Shown: positions 47,227 through 63,870 of the stretch, piece after piece
How positions within the stretch are numbered: the first letter of the stretch is position 1
Layout: each line of letters starts with the position of its first letter
NCBI GenBank assembly: GCA_973895155.1
Contig: OZ316895.1
Span: 1,736,001 to 1,800,000, forward strand
DNA length: 64,000 nucleotides
DNA from: Marsupella aquatica
Taxonomy: Eukaryota; Marchantiophyta
Direction of reading: 5' to 3'
Made by a program: the position numbers and the translations under genes
Notes under the pieces: generated by a model
The model's database searches: none
The model's input: only the letters and a program-made list of their open reading frames with translations
What the model was told of the DNA's origin: nothing

Positions 47227-47436
47227 ATGACTCAGATTTAATTAACAGATCAACAAAACTGCTGCTGTCATGTAAAGTGTCCCAATTTTGCTTTTCATGA
47301 CTCAGATTTAATTAACAGATCAACAAAACTGCTGCTGTCATGTAAAGTGTCCCAATTTTGCTTTTCATGACTCAGATTTAATTAATAGATCAACTAAATC
47401 TTGCTAAACTGCTGCCACCTGTGTCTTGTGAAGTGT
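47227..47436. repeat. Tandem array, 70-bp unit, three copies
   Basis: Copies start at 47227, 47297 and 47367 with atgactcagatttaatta. The first two appear identical over all 70 bp; the third diverges in its second half. Confidence 0.92.
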
Positions 47437-47964
47437 CCCTCAAACTGCCTCCGTGGTTATGTGAAGTGCATTTAATTTACATTCCCTGTAAACTAAGGTC
47501 TTGGCTGTGGGACAGGATGCAAGACCATCCTGGATTTCTTCTTCCAGACATGTGCTAAGATTAAACTTGAAGGATTGTTGTACCCAACGACATGATCTTG
47601 ATGAACTCATTTTGGGTTCTAGTTGCCCAAGAGAAAATGTTGACGAAAGCCCTCCATTTAGACATTCTATCATATTTAAGTAATTGTGTTCCGATTGTGT
47701 AACCATCTTAAGACCATTTTGGTTTAATGCCATTGTACAATGCTCCATGTGAACTATCAATCAAGCTAATCTAAACTTTGTTCGGTACACGAGCCGAAAT
47801 CCATTGGCTCTTCTAGCCTTCACTCCTCATTCATCAGGATTCATGAACTATGACCTCACTATCAAAGTTGTCTGGAGTCGCAAATTCAACGAGGATTATT
47901 GTATTCAACTATGAATGGTATAGTATTTGGGGAAAGGACTTCAGCAACGTGTGTGTAGAATGTG

Positions 47965-48499
47965 CTATACAATGTCACGGTAATCCTCGATCAGGTCGGC
48001 AACGAATTTGCCTGCTTGATCACAAAGGATTGCAGTAATTCTCAAGGGAGAAATGTTCTGAACCTTGCACAGGGTGAACTTGCCTGGCTCGATCACGTAT
48101 ACAATGAGCGCGCCCGAGGAGACTAAAATTTCAATCAACTGAGCAACTGTCATTTTATCGAGCATCTGCTGTCGATTGAAAGATCAAGTCATCAAGCTGA
48201 CGAAGGCTCTGTACCACATTTGGCATTAAGTGATATAAAAGACTGCACTTATGAATCTCCAAGACTCGACCACTTTCAACTCCCAGTACGTCCTATTCAC
48301 GAGAAGCTTTCAAAAGCCCGATACAGTACCGTGGATAGCACCCCATAAATGCTCCAAGAGAAACGAAAATTGACAGTCGTGGCCCTGCAAATAATGGGCT
48401 AGTGATCGATGTAATTTCTGGTAAGCGCATCCCGATTTCATCTTTCCCAACCTTCAGAGCTCCAGCACAAGCGCATAAAGCAATGAAGCAACGAAGCAT
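47965..48499 (-). other. Possible small two-exon gene or remnant
   Basis: A minus-strand frame from the ATG at 48499 gives a hydrophobic start, MLRCFIALCACAGALKV, and reaches a GT donor near 48334. An acceptor (cgacagcag) near 48166 opens a second frame of 66 codons with MLDKMTVAQLIEILVSSG. The pieces look protein-like, but no family is recognised and the joint is unproven. Confidence 0.15.
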
Positions 48500-49483
48500 G
48501 ATTTAGCGGGAATTTGAAATGACAGTACCGTCCGCATGATTCTAAAGTATTTATTCCGTCCGTCAGCATTTCGAGCATTTCAAGACACACCACACTGCTT
48601 TCCAATATTTCCCGCAAGTTCTAATGGCTGTTGATGACTATTCTACATGCCGAGATCGCTGTGTGAAAGTGCATTCAATGAACGGGTTGGTCTGCAAAGC
48701 CTGAGAGCCATGGGAAGGACGAGTCACTTGCTCCTTAAAAGTAATTTCGTGAACAAAAACAGTGGCAATTGCGGCACAAGAGCGCTGATTGCGAGGCGGA
48801 GTGAAAAAGGCCAGGAATCTGACGCTAATATGTCCTGCAAAGCACACAGATACGTAAACCAAAATAATCATCAATGTCGATTAATGTACACAACACGACG
48901 TCAAATCCGTACCAGACTTAACAAAAAACAATCTGCACTAAAGACAACACATCTCCAATCAGCTCCTGATATCTTCGCTGTGGATTGGCCACAGAAGTTC
49001 CTATGCGGCTAAATATATGGGACGGCTGTCAGCAGTTTCGCAGATTGATTCCGGCCGCAAGTAAATGAGGATGTATGCGATGGTTTCCTAGCCAGAAAAG
49101 ATTCTTCATCCTCATGAAGATCGTGCCCGTGGCTACGAGATCGTACATTTCCAGCCATGCCTGCGAAGTCGATCAGGAAATCCGATGCTCTGCGCTGTTG
49201 GGTCGATCACTGCACTCAAAATTACGGCAGCAACCAACGTAGTCTTAAGTTGTGCCAGCTAATTTGGTTAACATATGTGCAACACTCGCCCGGGCAAAGA
49301 GGCCATTAATTCTTCTCGGAGGAAGCAACCATATCGAGGGATTACGTAGAGTGGCAATCAATGAGATTGGTACTTCATCAGCCTTGTGGAGGAGCCGATA
49401 ATGAATCAGCGACTTGATTTCCTCCGAGTGTTGGTGCGGGAAACGTATTTGAAAAAAATGAGTATAGAGCCAGAGCTAAGAGA

Positions 49484-50104
49484 TCAACAGTAAGAACGCA
49501 TAAAGTTGTCGCGCCTTCGAATAGGTGCTTGCGGATCTACTACATTGAATCTCGCGGCTGGTAGTTCGATCCTCGTGTTGGTTGCTTCTAATCGTATCTT
49601 TATGTCCCGAGCAATAGACGTAAACACTTCCACGACGTTGAAATTAGTCTTCGCGCTGGTTTCGAAGAATTTTATGCGGTAATCATCAGCAAGAGCTTGG
49701 CCTTGAGCACTCGTAACCTGCCTCTTGTCGTCCATATCCGCCTTATTCCCGACCAACGCTATGTTGACATTCTCTGCGGCATACTCTGTTATACTGCCAA
49801 TCCAGTTGCGCACGTTTTGAAACGAGGAAGAGTCGGATATGTCATAGACGAGCAAGATTCCCATGGCTCCCCGGTAGTATGCGGTTGTGATGGTTCGAAA
49901 TCTCTCCTGCCCCGCCGTGTCCCAAATTTGCAACCTCACTTTCCTGCCATCGATGTCTATGGTGCGAACCTTAAAGTCTATGCCTATCGTTGTGATGAAC
50001 GTCGTGGCGAAGGAGTCGTCGCAGAAACGAAGCAGCAGGCAGCTTTTTCCAACTCCACTATCTCCGATGAGAAGCAATTTCATGCGATACTCACCGTCCG
50101 CCAT
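49484..50104 (-). CDS. Rab GTPase, RABE/Rab8-like, intronless
   Basis: 206 residues in a single exon from the ATG at 50104. All GTPase motifs are intact: P-loop GDSGVGKS (14-21), switch I TTIGIDF (38-44), WDTAGQE (61-67), NKAD (120-123) and ETSAK (148-152). Switch regions TTIGIDF and [15 protein letters not shown] are of Rab8/RABE type. RABE proteins drive post-Golgi secretion to the plasma membrane. Two features are odd. Plant RABE genes usually have several introns and this has none. The protein ends MRSYC with one terminal cysteine, not the double-cysteine prenylation motif of the family. The frame beyond the stop does not supply one. It may be a diverged retrocopy; the intact GTPase core argues that it is, or was until lately, functional. 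Confidence 0.9.
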   Translation of the reverse strand: MADGEYRMKLLLIGDSGVGKSCLLLRFCDDSFATTFITTIGIDFKVRTIDIDGRKVRLQIWDTAGQERFRTITTAYYRGAMGILLVYDISDSSSFQNVRNWIGSITEYAAENVNIALVGNKADMDDKRQVTSAQGQALADDYRIKFFETSAKTNFNVVEVFTSIARDIKIRLEATNTRIELPAARFNVVDPQAPIRRRDNFMRSYC

Positions 50105-51005
50105 TTACCTGAAATCTCGCCCCCTCTCTCAAGCTTTACCTCCACTTGGCTTGCTTGATCTCTCGTTTGCTTTTTGCTCGCTCGAGCTCACCGTCTTGTG
50201 GGATCTACGTCCGCTTCACCGCAGCATCCTCAACCGTAAAGCTCGATCAATCAGCTCGCCTACCCGTGAGATGGAAAAATCAATTGGAGGAATCGATTTC
50301 CGGGATTGGTAGATAACACGAGGATTCGTAACATCTGGTCCAAAGTGCACAGCAAATCTAAGAGATTTGTCTGCCAAAACGAACTCTTCTGCAGGCACGG
50401 AAAGGGGAGGGAGATAAGGTGACGAACGATTGCAGATTAATGGGCTTGTTTATCAACGCCAAGAACGAAGGCACGGAAGTTAACCCAGTACCCACGGTCC
50501 GCAAAACGAACTTTGACCCGGTAATCTGACGTCTAAAAGTCAGCCATATCTCTCAATCCCTTACTATAATGCAACGACGGACCGTAGCACCTACAGTACC
50601 TATTGTGGTCTGGCAAGACCTAGTGAAAGCGCACGCGACGCGGTAGCACAATTTTAAAGCAACCTCGCACGACAATTTCAGAAGAAAAAAGTCCTCCTTC
50701 CACAGAAAACAGCAAGCGCTGAAATCAAACTCTGGAGGAGAAGGAATTCCACGAGGCAAAGCACATACCTACTCCGTCCATGACCTCGGACGACAGGATG
50801 ATAGCACCCGAGTTGTAGTTCTTCGACAACCGACAGCTCCAACAAGGAAGCATGACGGACCGACTCACACGACTGTCAACAGGTCCGTGCACAGATTCAC
50901 AATAGTCTCGCCACTGTACGCTGTACAACGCCAAAAAACAAAGGCGACAAGACAGAGACCGATCGGCACGGACAAATAAATTAGGGGTCTCAAACCTCAA
51001 AATCT

Positions 51006-51184
51006 GATGTACCTTGAAAATATAACAGGTGGTCTCAACAGATGTACCTTGAAAATAAAATAGGGGGTCTCAAACCTCAAAATCTGATGTACCTTGAATA
51101 TAAAATAGGGGGTCTCAAACCTCAATATCTGATGTACCTTGAAAATAAAATAGGGGTCTCAAATCTCAAAATCTGATGTACCTT
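51006..51184. repeat. Tandem array, 45-bp unit, about four copies
   Basis: Units beginning gatgtaccttgaa occur at 51006, 51041, 51086, 51131 and 51175 (partial). Consensus continues with aaataaaatagggggtctcaaa. The first unit is shortened to 35 bp, and another partial unit precedes it at about 50978. Confidence 0.92.
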
Positions 51185-51354
51185 CACTTAGTAGTAAAGA
51201 AGGTTATTGACAGGAAAAGTTGTGGACAAGCAAATATATGATCCATATCTTTTTGCCATTAATTCTGGTCATATGCCATCTTAGTAATTATTTTCGAGGG
51301 CTACTGTTTAGAACAAAGGCAGGTACTGTAGTAGGAGAGAGTCTCCTCGTTTTA

Positions 51355-51580
51355 CTGACCCTGGGCTTTGGTGCACCTTTCCTAAAGCAAAGCCTCTACA
51401 GTAGACTGTTAGGCTCAATAAGAACAAAACTGACCCTGGGCTTCGGTGCACCTTTCCCAAAGCAAAGCCTCTAGACCGTTAGGCTCAATAAGAACAAAAC
51501 TGACCCTGGGCTTTGGTGCACCTTTCCTAAAGCAAAGCCTTTAGACTGTTAGGCTCAATGAGAACAAAACTGACCCTGAT
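51355..51580. repeat. Tandem array, 70-75-bp unit, three copies plus a partial
   Basis: Copies start with ctgaccctgggcttYggtgc at 51355, 51430 and 51500, with a truncated fourth at 51570. The first has a 5-bp insertion (cagta). Every copy ends with ctcaataagaacaaaa or a one-base variant. Confidence 0.92.
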
Positions 51581-53903
51581 TCTCTAGACGACTCTTGATA
51601 AGGACAAAACTAAAAGTGAGGGTGGACAAAAACAATGGATGGGACCGAAGATGGACGGTATATGACAGAGAATTCTTTTTTTGTGTGCAAGATTTCTTTT
51701 GTCTTCATCTGTATTCCAACGGGGTAAATTATGCTAGTGACCATAAATCATTCTAGAGGCTAGTGAAAAGATAATAATTATGTGACCCTGTGAAATAGCC
51801 ATTGTCATTTGTTTATGGCTGAGACACATCTTCGGTAATTATGAGGCTTTGAGACACTCTAATAGGTACTATCTGTGTCTTACCATGAACCGCTCGGGAC
51901 GGTAGTTGAATTGCTAAAATTACGTTCTTTTTATCGTCTCATAATAGGCATGATGTTTTCACATAATCAATTCTTTCATAGACGTGGTGCAAGGAGGGGA
52001 GAGAACGAGAGCTTGAAACAAGCTGTATTGGAGAATCCTGAACAACGCATCAACAAGGTAGAAGACTTTCACCACCTTGTGACAATTCTTAGTGGCCACC
52101 CAAAGGTTTACTGCTGCTGTTGTTGCCAAATAAACTCTTGGTTGATTTTCTGAAATTTTGTCATTTTTGGGAAGTTGCATGAATTAATGAAAGCTCCCAT
52201 CATCAACTGGGGTTAAGTATTTCCCATTTCATTCCTGGGCAAGACTCCTGACCAATGCTGTTGCACATCTTAATTAAAGACTGTTACATCATTTTCTTGA
52301 ATGTTGTGAGAGTGGTGCACCCCTTACTTAAGCAAGAAGGAAAGTGGCAGTACTCTTGTCCCTAAACTGCACACCTCCAGATAACCTTGCCCCTGCATAT
52401 TTCTTGCAACTACTATCTTCCCAGAAAAACAAGGGTTGGGCCTTGTATTTAAATAGTGTGCCAAGGGGCATTGTATACTAAGTATACGAAAATGGAGGTT
52501 TGGTCTGGGGTCACTAGCTTGTTACTCTCTGACCAGATACTGATGACAACCTGAGAGGCGGCAGCTGGGAAGGTTTTCTGAGCTTTCTTGGAGGAGGTTT
52601 CAGCTAGAACCCCATACCAGATCTTCTTTGTGGTACCTAATTTCTGCATGGAAAAAGGTTACTTCCAGGTAACAGATTATGGGAATAGCAGGTGCCTCCC
52701 AAAATGTTTAGATGCCCATAACTTGCATTCCGTACAACATTTATATGTTTTGGACAGAAAGTTTGGCAAGAATCAATGTTGTATTGTGTCTGGAATAGTG
52801 CTTTCTCATTGCGTCAAGGCTTGGTTCTTGGTTTGTCTGATTAGACTCAATGTAAAACTTACGTGCTAGAACAAATAATGTTCCTAACCAAGTAGAAAAG
52901 TGGGTGAAAAAGTGACTCTTTTGGATATAGGGGCTGTGTAGTGAGGGAGAAGGAGTGTGTCATTTACCAATTCAAGCATGTTGTTGATGACTGAATGGAC
53001 TACTCCAATTTCACTGCTTCATAAGTGAAGAAATGACCCAGAAATCCATTCTGGATGGCATTTCAGGCAGGGTCCCTCACCAGGCCATTCCCTGCAGAAC
53101 ACTTGTCATGAATACATTAGAACCAAATTGTGCCCCTGTGGTTGTCCAAGCAAGTATATCCCAGCAGTAGCGGTCACAAGTTCAAACTTCTGAGACAACA
53201 ACTTTGCACAGAAGCCAATTTTGCACAAGAAAGAATTAACACTTAGAAAAGATTGAGGCCTGTCTTTCCATCACGGTAGTATAATCCCAGCTCACTGAGT
53301 ACCTACCCCAGCTATTAAATAGTTTTTAGTCCAGTAATCTCATTCTCCTGATTAGCTGTTTAATTGTAAAAAATAATGTACACACGGAGCGTTACATCTA
53401 GATACTTTAGAATATTATTAAAATTGACATCATATGATTCTTTTTAGGATTCAGAAGAACTCTAAAAATATTTTGTCAATCATAGCACTAGCGTGCCTGG
53501 AGACAAAGGGCAGGCTCGTAAGACGTGGTGGGACCCAAAGGAGTCCATAAATAATTTTCCTAGGACCCACAGAGCTAAATCAATCTTCGGTTTAGGGCTG
53601 ACCTGTCGTCAGAGTGGGGGCAACGAAACCAAGGTTTACGGAATGAGTCGATCTGCCACAGTTCAGGCTTCAGGGTTTAGCGTTTCCAGTTCTCCAAATT
53701 TCTACGCTTCCACACCAAATGGAAGGTTTGCCAGGTTTGAAGGATTCCCTGCCCTCAGGATTTTAATTGAATTGCGGGGTGTCCTGGTCTTCTGGTTGGA
53801 ATGCTCTTCTGGCAGCGAAATGAAGTTGCTACGTCCTTAGAGCTAAGAAAAATCTTGTGTATAGGTAATGTGAAGAGTTTTTGATTGAGAGTACGGAAGT
53901 ACA

Positions 53904-58267
<4,364 letters not shown>

Positions 58268-58911
58268 AGGCTCGCTTCCTTATCTGAAAGACTGGTGACG
58301 TTTTACGGCTCTTGCTCTGCTTGGTTTGTATTCTCGTGCATCAGGACTTGAAAGGACTAATGTCTGTAGCATGATGATTATCTTGTCGCAGATGATTTAA
58401 AACAGGAATTTTAGGGTGAGAATTGTTCTCTGTCGTGCATTGCTCAATTCAAGGTTGGTGCGACGCGGCTGGCGATTCAGATCCAGAGCAATTCTGTACT
58501 CCTTCGATCAAATAGCTACATTCAAATTTGAAATTTTGATTAAGGTTTCAGCTTTCTGATTGGAATGATTATTGTGACATGAGAGCTGGAATAGGGGATA
58601 TCTTGTAAGATAGCAGAGGAACTTGTGGACATTATTCAGACAAGGCAAGCAATTCAAAAGTGGTTCTCCTATGCCAGCTTTACCCTGTCTGAAGAAAATG
58701 ATTCGTCCCGAAGCTGCTCTTTGGGTTCCAAGGTCTGTAAGCAAGAATGAAATACCACTTTATTTCACAAGAATGATGTCCAAAATTTCCAAAAGCTATC
58801 ACTCAGGTCCTTTAGGGTGGATGCCAGCTTGGGTCTTCACTGAGGTAATAGTTCGATTTAGCCCAAATCGGACAGCTTTCTGCGAGGAGCGTGTCTGGAA
58901 AACCATTTTAC

Positions 58912-59022
58912 GCCATGTTTGATATGAAAAGCATACTGGTAAATAAGCCTGAGGTCAGAATGAATTTGCCATGGTCGATATGAAAGGCATACTGGTAAAT
59001 ATGCCGGAGGTAATTATGAAGT
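58912..59022. repeat. Tandem duplication, 56-bp unit, two copies
   Basis: Copies carry gccatg followed by gatatgaaaRgcatactggtaaata at 58921 and 58977. They differ at a few positions. Confidence 0.82.
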
Positions 59023-59451
59023 GATTACTCGTCAGTATGGCTCTTCTTGGAATTGTCGGCCACGAAGTGAAGAATATCATAAACACCGAAAGTGGCCCAG
59101 TATGGTACACGGTTTGTCTTATTAATGCACAGTCAATGAGGACAATCACATTATCAAATCTTCCGCATGTTACTGAAAGGCAGGGCAAGCAAACGTAAAA
59201 ACCTTCGTGATGTTACTGAACGCTGTAAATGTACGAGTGTCACCAAATTCGAAACTCTCCGACCTCCATTGTATAAACATTGTAGCTCTTGACACAGCAG
59301 TCAATAGGAATATTCACTTCTCGGAAATTCTTTTGTACCGGAGAGCACTTCAGTTTGGGAATCAGGATGGAACGGACTTCTCAAAAGATTCACCCCAATC
59401 ACCAATGGCATCTCTTCTAGGCTTTCAGTCTCCAATCTATTTGAGTGTTCC

Positions 59452-59556
59452 TGCAAAATATTCTCACTCGCTGTCTCAAATCGGTTACTTATGTATTGGA
59501 CCGTGCAAAATAACTCTCACCTCCTGTCTCAAATCGGTCACCTATGTATTGGAGCG
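59452..59556. repeat. Tandem duplication, 52-bp unit, two copies
   Basis: Copies start tgcaaaata at 59452 and 59504. Both contain ctgtctcaaatcggt and end at tatgtattgga. There are about eight differences. Confidence 0.85.
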
Positions 59557-61460
59557 TGAGACCGAAGGAACTTTACAGTTTCAGTAAGTGACCACATGCT
59601 GAAGAGCCCATCTAATATGACTGCAAGAGTGAATGCGCTTTGGATTAGATAGAGAGAACGGGGGGAAATAGTTTCCCATGAGCTCCTGCCTAAAGAAAGT
59701 GCAGCCCGCATTCCAACGTTCATCCGTTCTCATCATTTATTGTTATCAGTCTTTACTGAGTTCCCGCGCCAAAATATAAACGACTTGGTACCAGGAATCG
59801 CAACTGATTAGTCAAAAGAGACGTGGGAACCGCGAGGCAGAAGCGAGGGTGATCATTCTTACTAAAAAACCTACGGTACTCTTCAATGACGACAATAAAT
59901 CAGCAAACAGACGAGCGGGCAAGAAACCCTGGAAAGAATCCGAGAGACACGAATGTGATCATTTTTCTGACTAAACACACGTATTATCGAACAAGGACAA
60001 GCAGCTAGATGTAACCTGGAGAATGTGCTACAGATCTAACCTTGAGAATAAATAAGTACATTAGTGTACTGTAAACAGAAAGACGGTACGACGACAAGAG
60101 ACCCGACTCTGAAAATTGATCATTGTACTAATCATATCAGCAACCAGGAAGGGACTTTGCCTGGAATGAAAACAGAGGCATATGCGATTCTTCCTATGCA
60201 AAAAGTTTATGAAAATCTAACTACAGGATGACCCTTAGGACAAATAAGTGACTGATTTTTCGCTTCATAAGTTTATAAGTAGGAGATAAGACGAAAAAGG
60301 GGACAGACTGATCATCTCTTTCCCTGAATCAAAGCTTCACTATGAACATCCAACCTTCACATGAAGCCAAAAAAACAAACAGGCCGGATGAAAGAAAGCA
60401 ACAACTTCGATTATTTTCTGACCCAACGGCATCTAATCTAATCTTCAACCAGGACGATAACATGCACTGCTAACAATATTTTGTCAGAAGAACATTCAAG
60501 ATACCCTCATCATTTCTTCTGATGATGATCATCATTCTAATGATCAGTTTTATGACGAACGAAAATCCTCTTCATGATTGTAGTTCTTCCAGACCGAACG
60601 CAGCCAAGGTCTTGCCACGATAGCACGTTACTGTTGGCAGAAATTTTTGACAAATTGTTATCATTTTGCTTCGGATGATGCATTTAATCCAGTTGTAACC
60701 ATCATACTGTAATAAACTTGCACTGACGTTGGCAGCGACCTGTGGCTGTGCGATCATCATCCTTCATCCAAGATGGTTAAGAGAGTAATAACTAGATCTG
60801 TTTTTATAAGCGGGAACATTGATTATTTTTCCCTCAGCAATAATATGTCAAAGAATGATGATTACGAATGATTAGTGATAGCTCCCTTAGCATACTCTAT
60901 TTATATGGTAAAATAAAAGCACACAACTTTTAGCAATATGAGATGGAAGATCACCAACCAGAAGATGCCTCAGTTCACTGTGCATCATCATATATACTTC
61001 TTTGTCAGGGTTTCTCAGAGCAAGGATCTCTTTTAGGGGAGAACCCAACACAAAAGCCTCACAATAGCAGTTGAGTGGTACTTTTAAAACTACTGCATGT
61101 TTCTGCACATGGAACTGTTGTATCGAGAATTCGAGAATCTCCAACTTCCTTGAAACGCGGAAGCTGCCAGTATCCTCTGAAATAGTCCATTTTGTGCACT
61201 TTAAACTTTTTTCGAGAATCTGGGTTCTCCTTAGGACCGGAGGAGCTCGATTAGTTTGAAACCAGGGGCTTGCTTTGAAATATTTCGTTTGTCCATATGA
61301 AACTCCTACCAAGAATATGAAAGTGATGCTCTTTTTACGGCACTCATTAGAGGGTTTATTGTGTCCAGAAATTTTTCAAGAACAGAGTTTCAGCTGAAAT
61401 ATCTCCCTTTCTATGCAGCAGAATTGAACCTTCTTGAGCTGGTAAGAAGGTCATGAAAAG

Positions 61461-61625
61461 ATATTTCCAACCAGTCTAATATCTCTAGTCTTCATTAAAT
61501 AGCTTAGAGAGTTATGAATTTCTAAAGATGACTCCACTCAGTGTTTACACTACATTCTTCTGAAAGTTTTATTGCAGCTAACTTTGACACTCAGTAGCTC
61601 CCTTGATATCCTATGGAATTTAATT
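61461..61625. repeat. Dispersed repeat family 2, copy B
   Basis: It aligns in order with 24541-24700 through agtctaatatctctagt, gttatgaatttctaa and aactttg blocks. The two copies are 37 kb apart and diverged. Confidence 0.6.
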
Positions 61626-62320
61626 TTCTTGGGCTAGTTAGAAAGTGGCTTTCAAATTTTCAAGATGACAGTTTCATTTTCTTTACACGTTTAAGTCACC
61701 TGTGCAGTCTGACTATATGAGCAGAAAGAGGTTTTGCTGCAGTCCAATCTGTGTTGCAACACTCTATCCCAGCCTTAGGCAAAATAATGTGGAGGTCCAT
61801 CCAGTTTTGCTTCTGAAATCCATACTAGGGCGTTTCAAAGCTTCAAAATTGCGGATTATATCTTTTGACCACAAGCAAATGGTTGTAACTTTTTCACAAA
61901 TTCATGCTTTTTTTATTAAAAACAATTCACTAGCCTCTACAGTGTTTTATGGTCATGGCATATGACCAATTTTAATGGCAATTCATAGTCCAGAACATTT
62001 TCTGTCTGTAATCTTAACTATTAGGCTCATCAAATTTGAAGCTTGCCCTAATGCTTCCAAATGTGATCAGAATAGAGCCATACTAAGATCCGAGCATATA
62101 ATCAAACCCGGAGTTGCTCAGAGAAGCATGGGTGTGTGATAGTTCACTTGAGTTGAGACTCATAAATCTAGAGTTCAAATATTATGGTTGACTATTTCCT
62201 TTATGTGAGATTTCAGAGAATTTCCCTTTTAATTATTACTTTAAAAAAAAAGTTTTAAAATCAAACCCGGAGGTCCATCTGGTCATCGTTTGCGTTGGGA
62301 ACAGTCGACACTCAGCACCC

Positions 62321-62590
62321 GACAATTTCAACCGAAACTCCCGTCAAATTACCTGTCACAAATTTACAGTGACAATTGATGTATTTGCTTGATTGACCTC
62401 CAAAATGAAACTTGTTACTTGTTAGACCCCCTGAGGTCTATCAACGGTCAAGATCTGAGATCTACAGGTCCAGATTGGAGAAAAGTATCGAGGGGATTGG
62501 TTGATTAAGCGACCTTTTTCCAGAAGGGGGTTTAGTAAGCATATGTCTCGTGACAATTTTAACCGAAACTCCCGTCAAATTACCCGTCAC
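62321..62590. repeat. Dispersed repeat family 1, copy B, between 39-bp direct repeats
   Basis: The repeat shared with 37875-37998 lies at 62434-62549. It is bracketed by two 39-bp direct repeats (62321-62359 and 62552-62590) that begin gacaattt and end gtcac, with two mismatches. The right bracket touches the repeat; the left is 74 bp away. Confidence 0.75.
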
Positions 62591-63170
62591 GAGTTACCCG
62601 ACACGAATTACCCGTCACAGTGAGTACTCTCCGTCGTGTACTGTCGCAGAAAGGAAAGGGAAGGACGGACCCTCTGGCAAGCAACTGCCAGACTGCCAGA
62701 CAGCCAGACAGAGTGCTAGCCTTGTCCTACAGTCCTGCACTCCCCGAGATGCTCAATCGGGATCCTGTACAGGACGGTACCCGCAGTTACCCTCCGGTAC
62801 AAGCCCGTCGTCGTCTTGCATGATGGTACGGCGCCGTCGGATTTGCACTTGTACCGTTGCCGTGACTCCCGTAAACCTGAGCGTTTCACGGTATTTACAG
62901 TAGTTACATCCATCCGCTCGCCTACAAATAGCGACACTGTTGGTAGGGCCCGCAATTTACAAGGACTCATGAGGGACTGTTTCTGACAAAGTAATGCATA
63001 CAGTATCATGCATTTCTGCTAGAACATCGAGAAAAAAAGCCAATGGGAGCTGTTCAAACTTTGGTTGGGCCCGCAGGAAAGTGTTTAAATTTGGCGATAT
63101 ATTTCTTCACAGGGCAGGTTATGGCAGATGTAACATTTATTATAGATAGTCTAGTCTAGTCTGACTAAAT

Positions 63171-63202
63171 TAAACTAAACTAAACTAAACTAAACTAAAC
63201 TA
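63171..63202. repeat. (TAAAC)n microsatellite
   Basis: About six consecutive taaac units follow a short run of agtct repeats near 63150. Confidence 0.9.
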
Positions 63203-63788
63203 AGTGCATGGATGAACCTACAACTTCGTGAACATTACAATTTCCAGGACACTTAAATCTAAGAGCATCTCCAATGGTGCAAGCTATTTGCCTACAGTCT
63301 ACATTAAATATAGTGTAAAAGGATTTTTTTTAGGTTATTGTATATTGCAAAAATGAAATGTCAAGAAGCAAGCCCAATGGTTACTGGGTTTTTTAGTATC
63401 TCCTGACATATGCACCCTTGGATGCTAGTCATTGGATCTTGGAGAACCCAAAAATGAATCCTGTATTCAGTCAATGCATTGTACAATATCTCCGGTACAG
63501 ATCCGGTAACCGAAAAACTCAATAAGGTCATAAATGAATAGCATTAGAGTAACCCATTGGGGTTGCCTATTTTGTTGAACCTTACTAGGTTTGGTAAACA
63601 TAACCTTACAGTAGACCAACCCAGTAACCGATGAAGATGCTCTAAATCTAAATCTAAACACTGTACTATTCAATTTCACCTTCTTTTTTCTCATGGTCTA
63701 TTTATCAAATGTCATTCCAGCAGGAAGCATCCCGGACTGTTTGGTCATGGTGGCATGTTTTTCAACTATGAGATGGGCCCAAATGTGT

Positions 63789-63870
63789 CACTGTGCACGG
63801 CCTCGACATCCAACCCATCACTCTTCTCACTGTGCACCGCCTCCACACCCAACCCATCACTCTTCTCACT
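63789..63870. repeat. Tandem duplication, 39-bp unit, two copies
   Basis: Copies start cactgtgcac at 63789 and 63828, and each contains aacccatcactcttct. There are three differences. Confidence 0.88.

Larger units (their letters stand above)
44932..49483. other. Intergenic, repeat-rich, no secure gene
   Basis: 4.5 kb between the C2 and RABE-like genes. It includes the hairpin at 45780-45858, repeats at 46466-46945 and the 70-bp array at 47227-47436. A weak minus-strand candidate lies at 47965-48499. Other open frames have no recognisable content. Confidence 0.4.
50105..53903. other. Intergenic, no gene recognised
   Basis: 3.8 kb between the divergent RABE-like and NSUN5 genes. It contains two tandem arrays (51006-51184 and 51355-51580). 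A telo-box-like AGGGTTTAG occurs at 53672-53680, about 225 bp before the NSUN5 start. Open frames are unsupported. Confidence 0.45.

Noticed and set aside
49440-49486. Read-through of the RABE-like stop to give a normal double-cysteine end
   Set aside because: The frame after TGA reads SLSSGSILIFF and offers no second cysteine, so read-through would not restore a prenylation motif.
51006-51184. CRISPR-like array
   Set aside because: The units are contiguous, without distinct spacers, and the genome is eukaryotic. It is a minisatellite.
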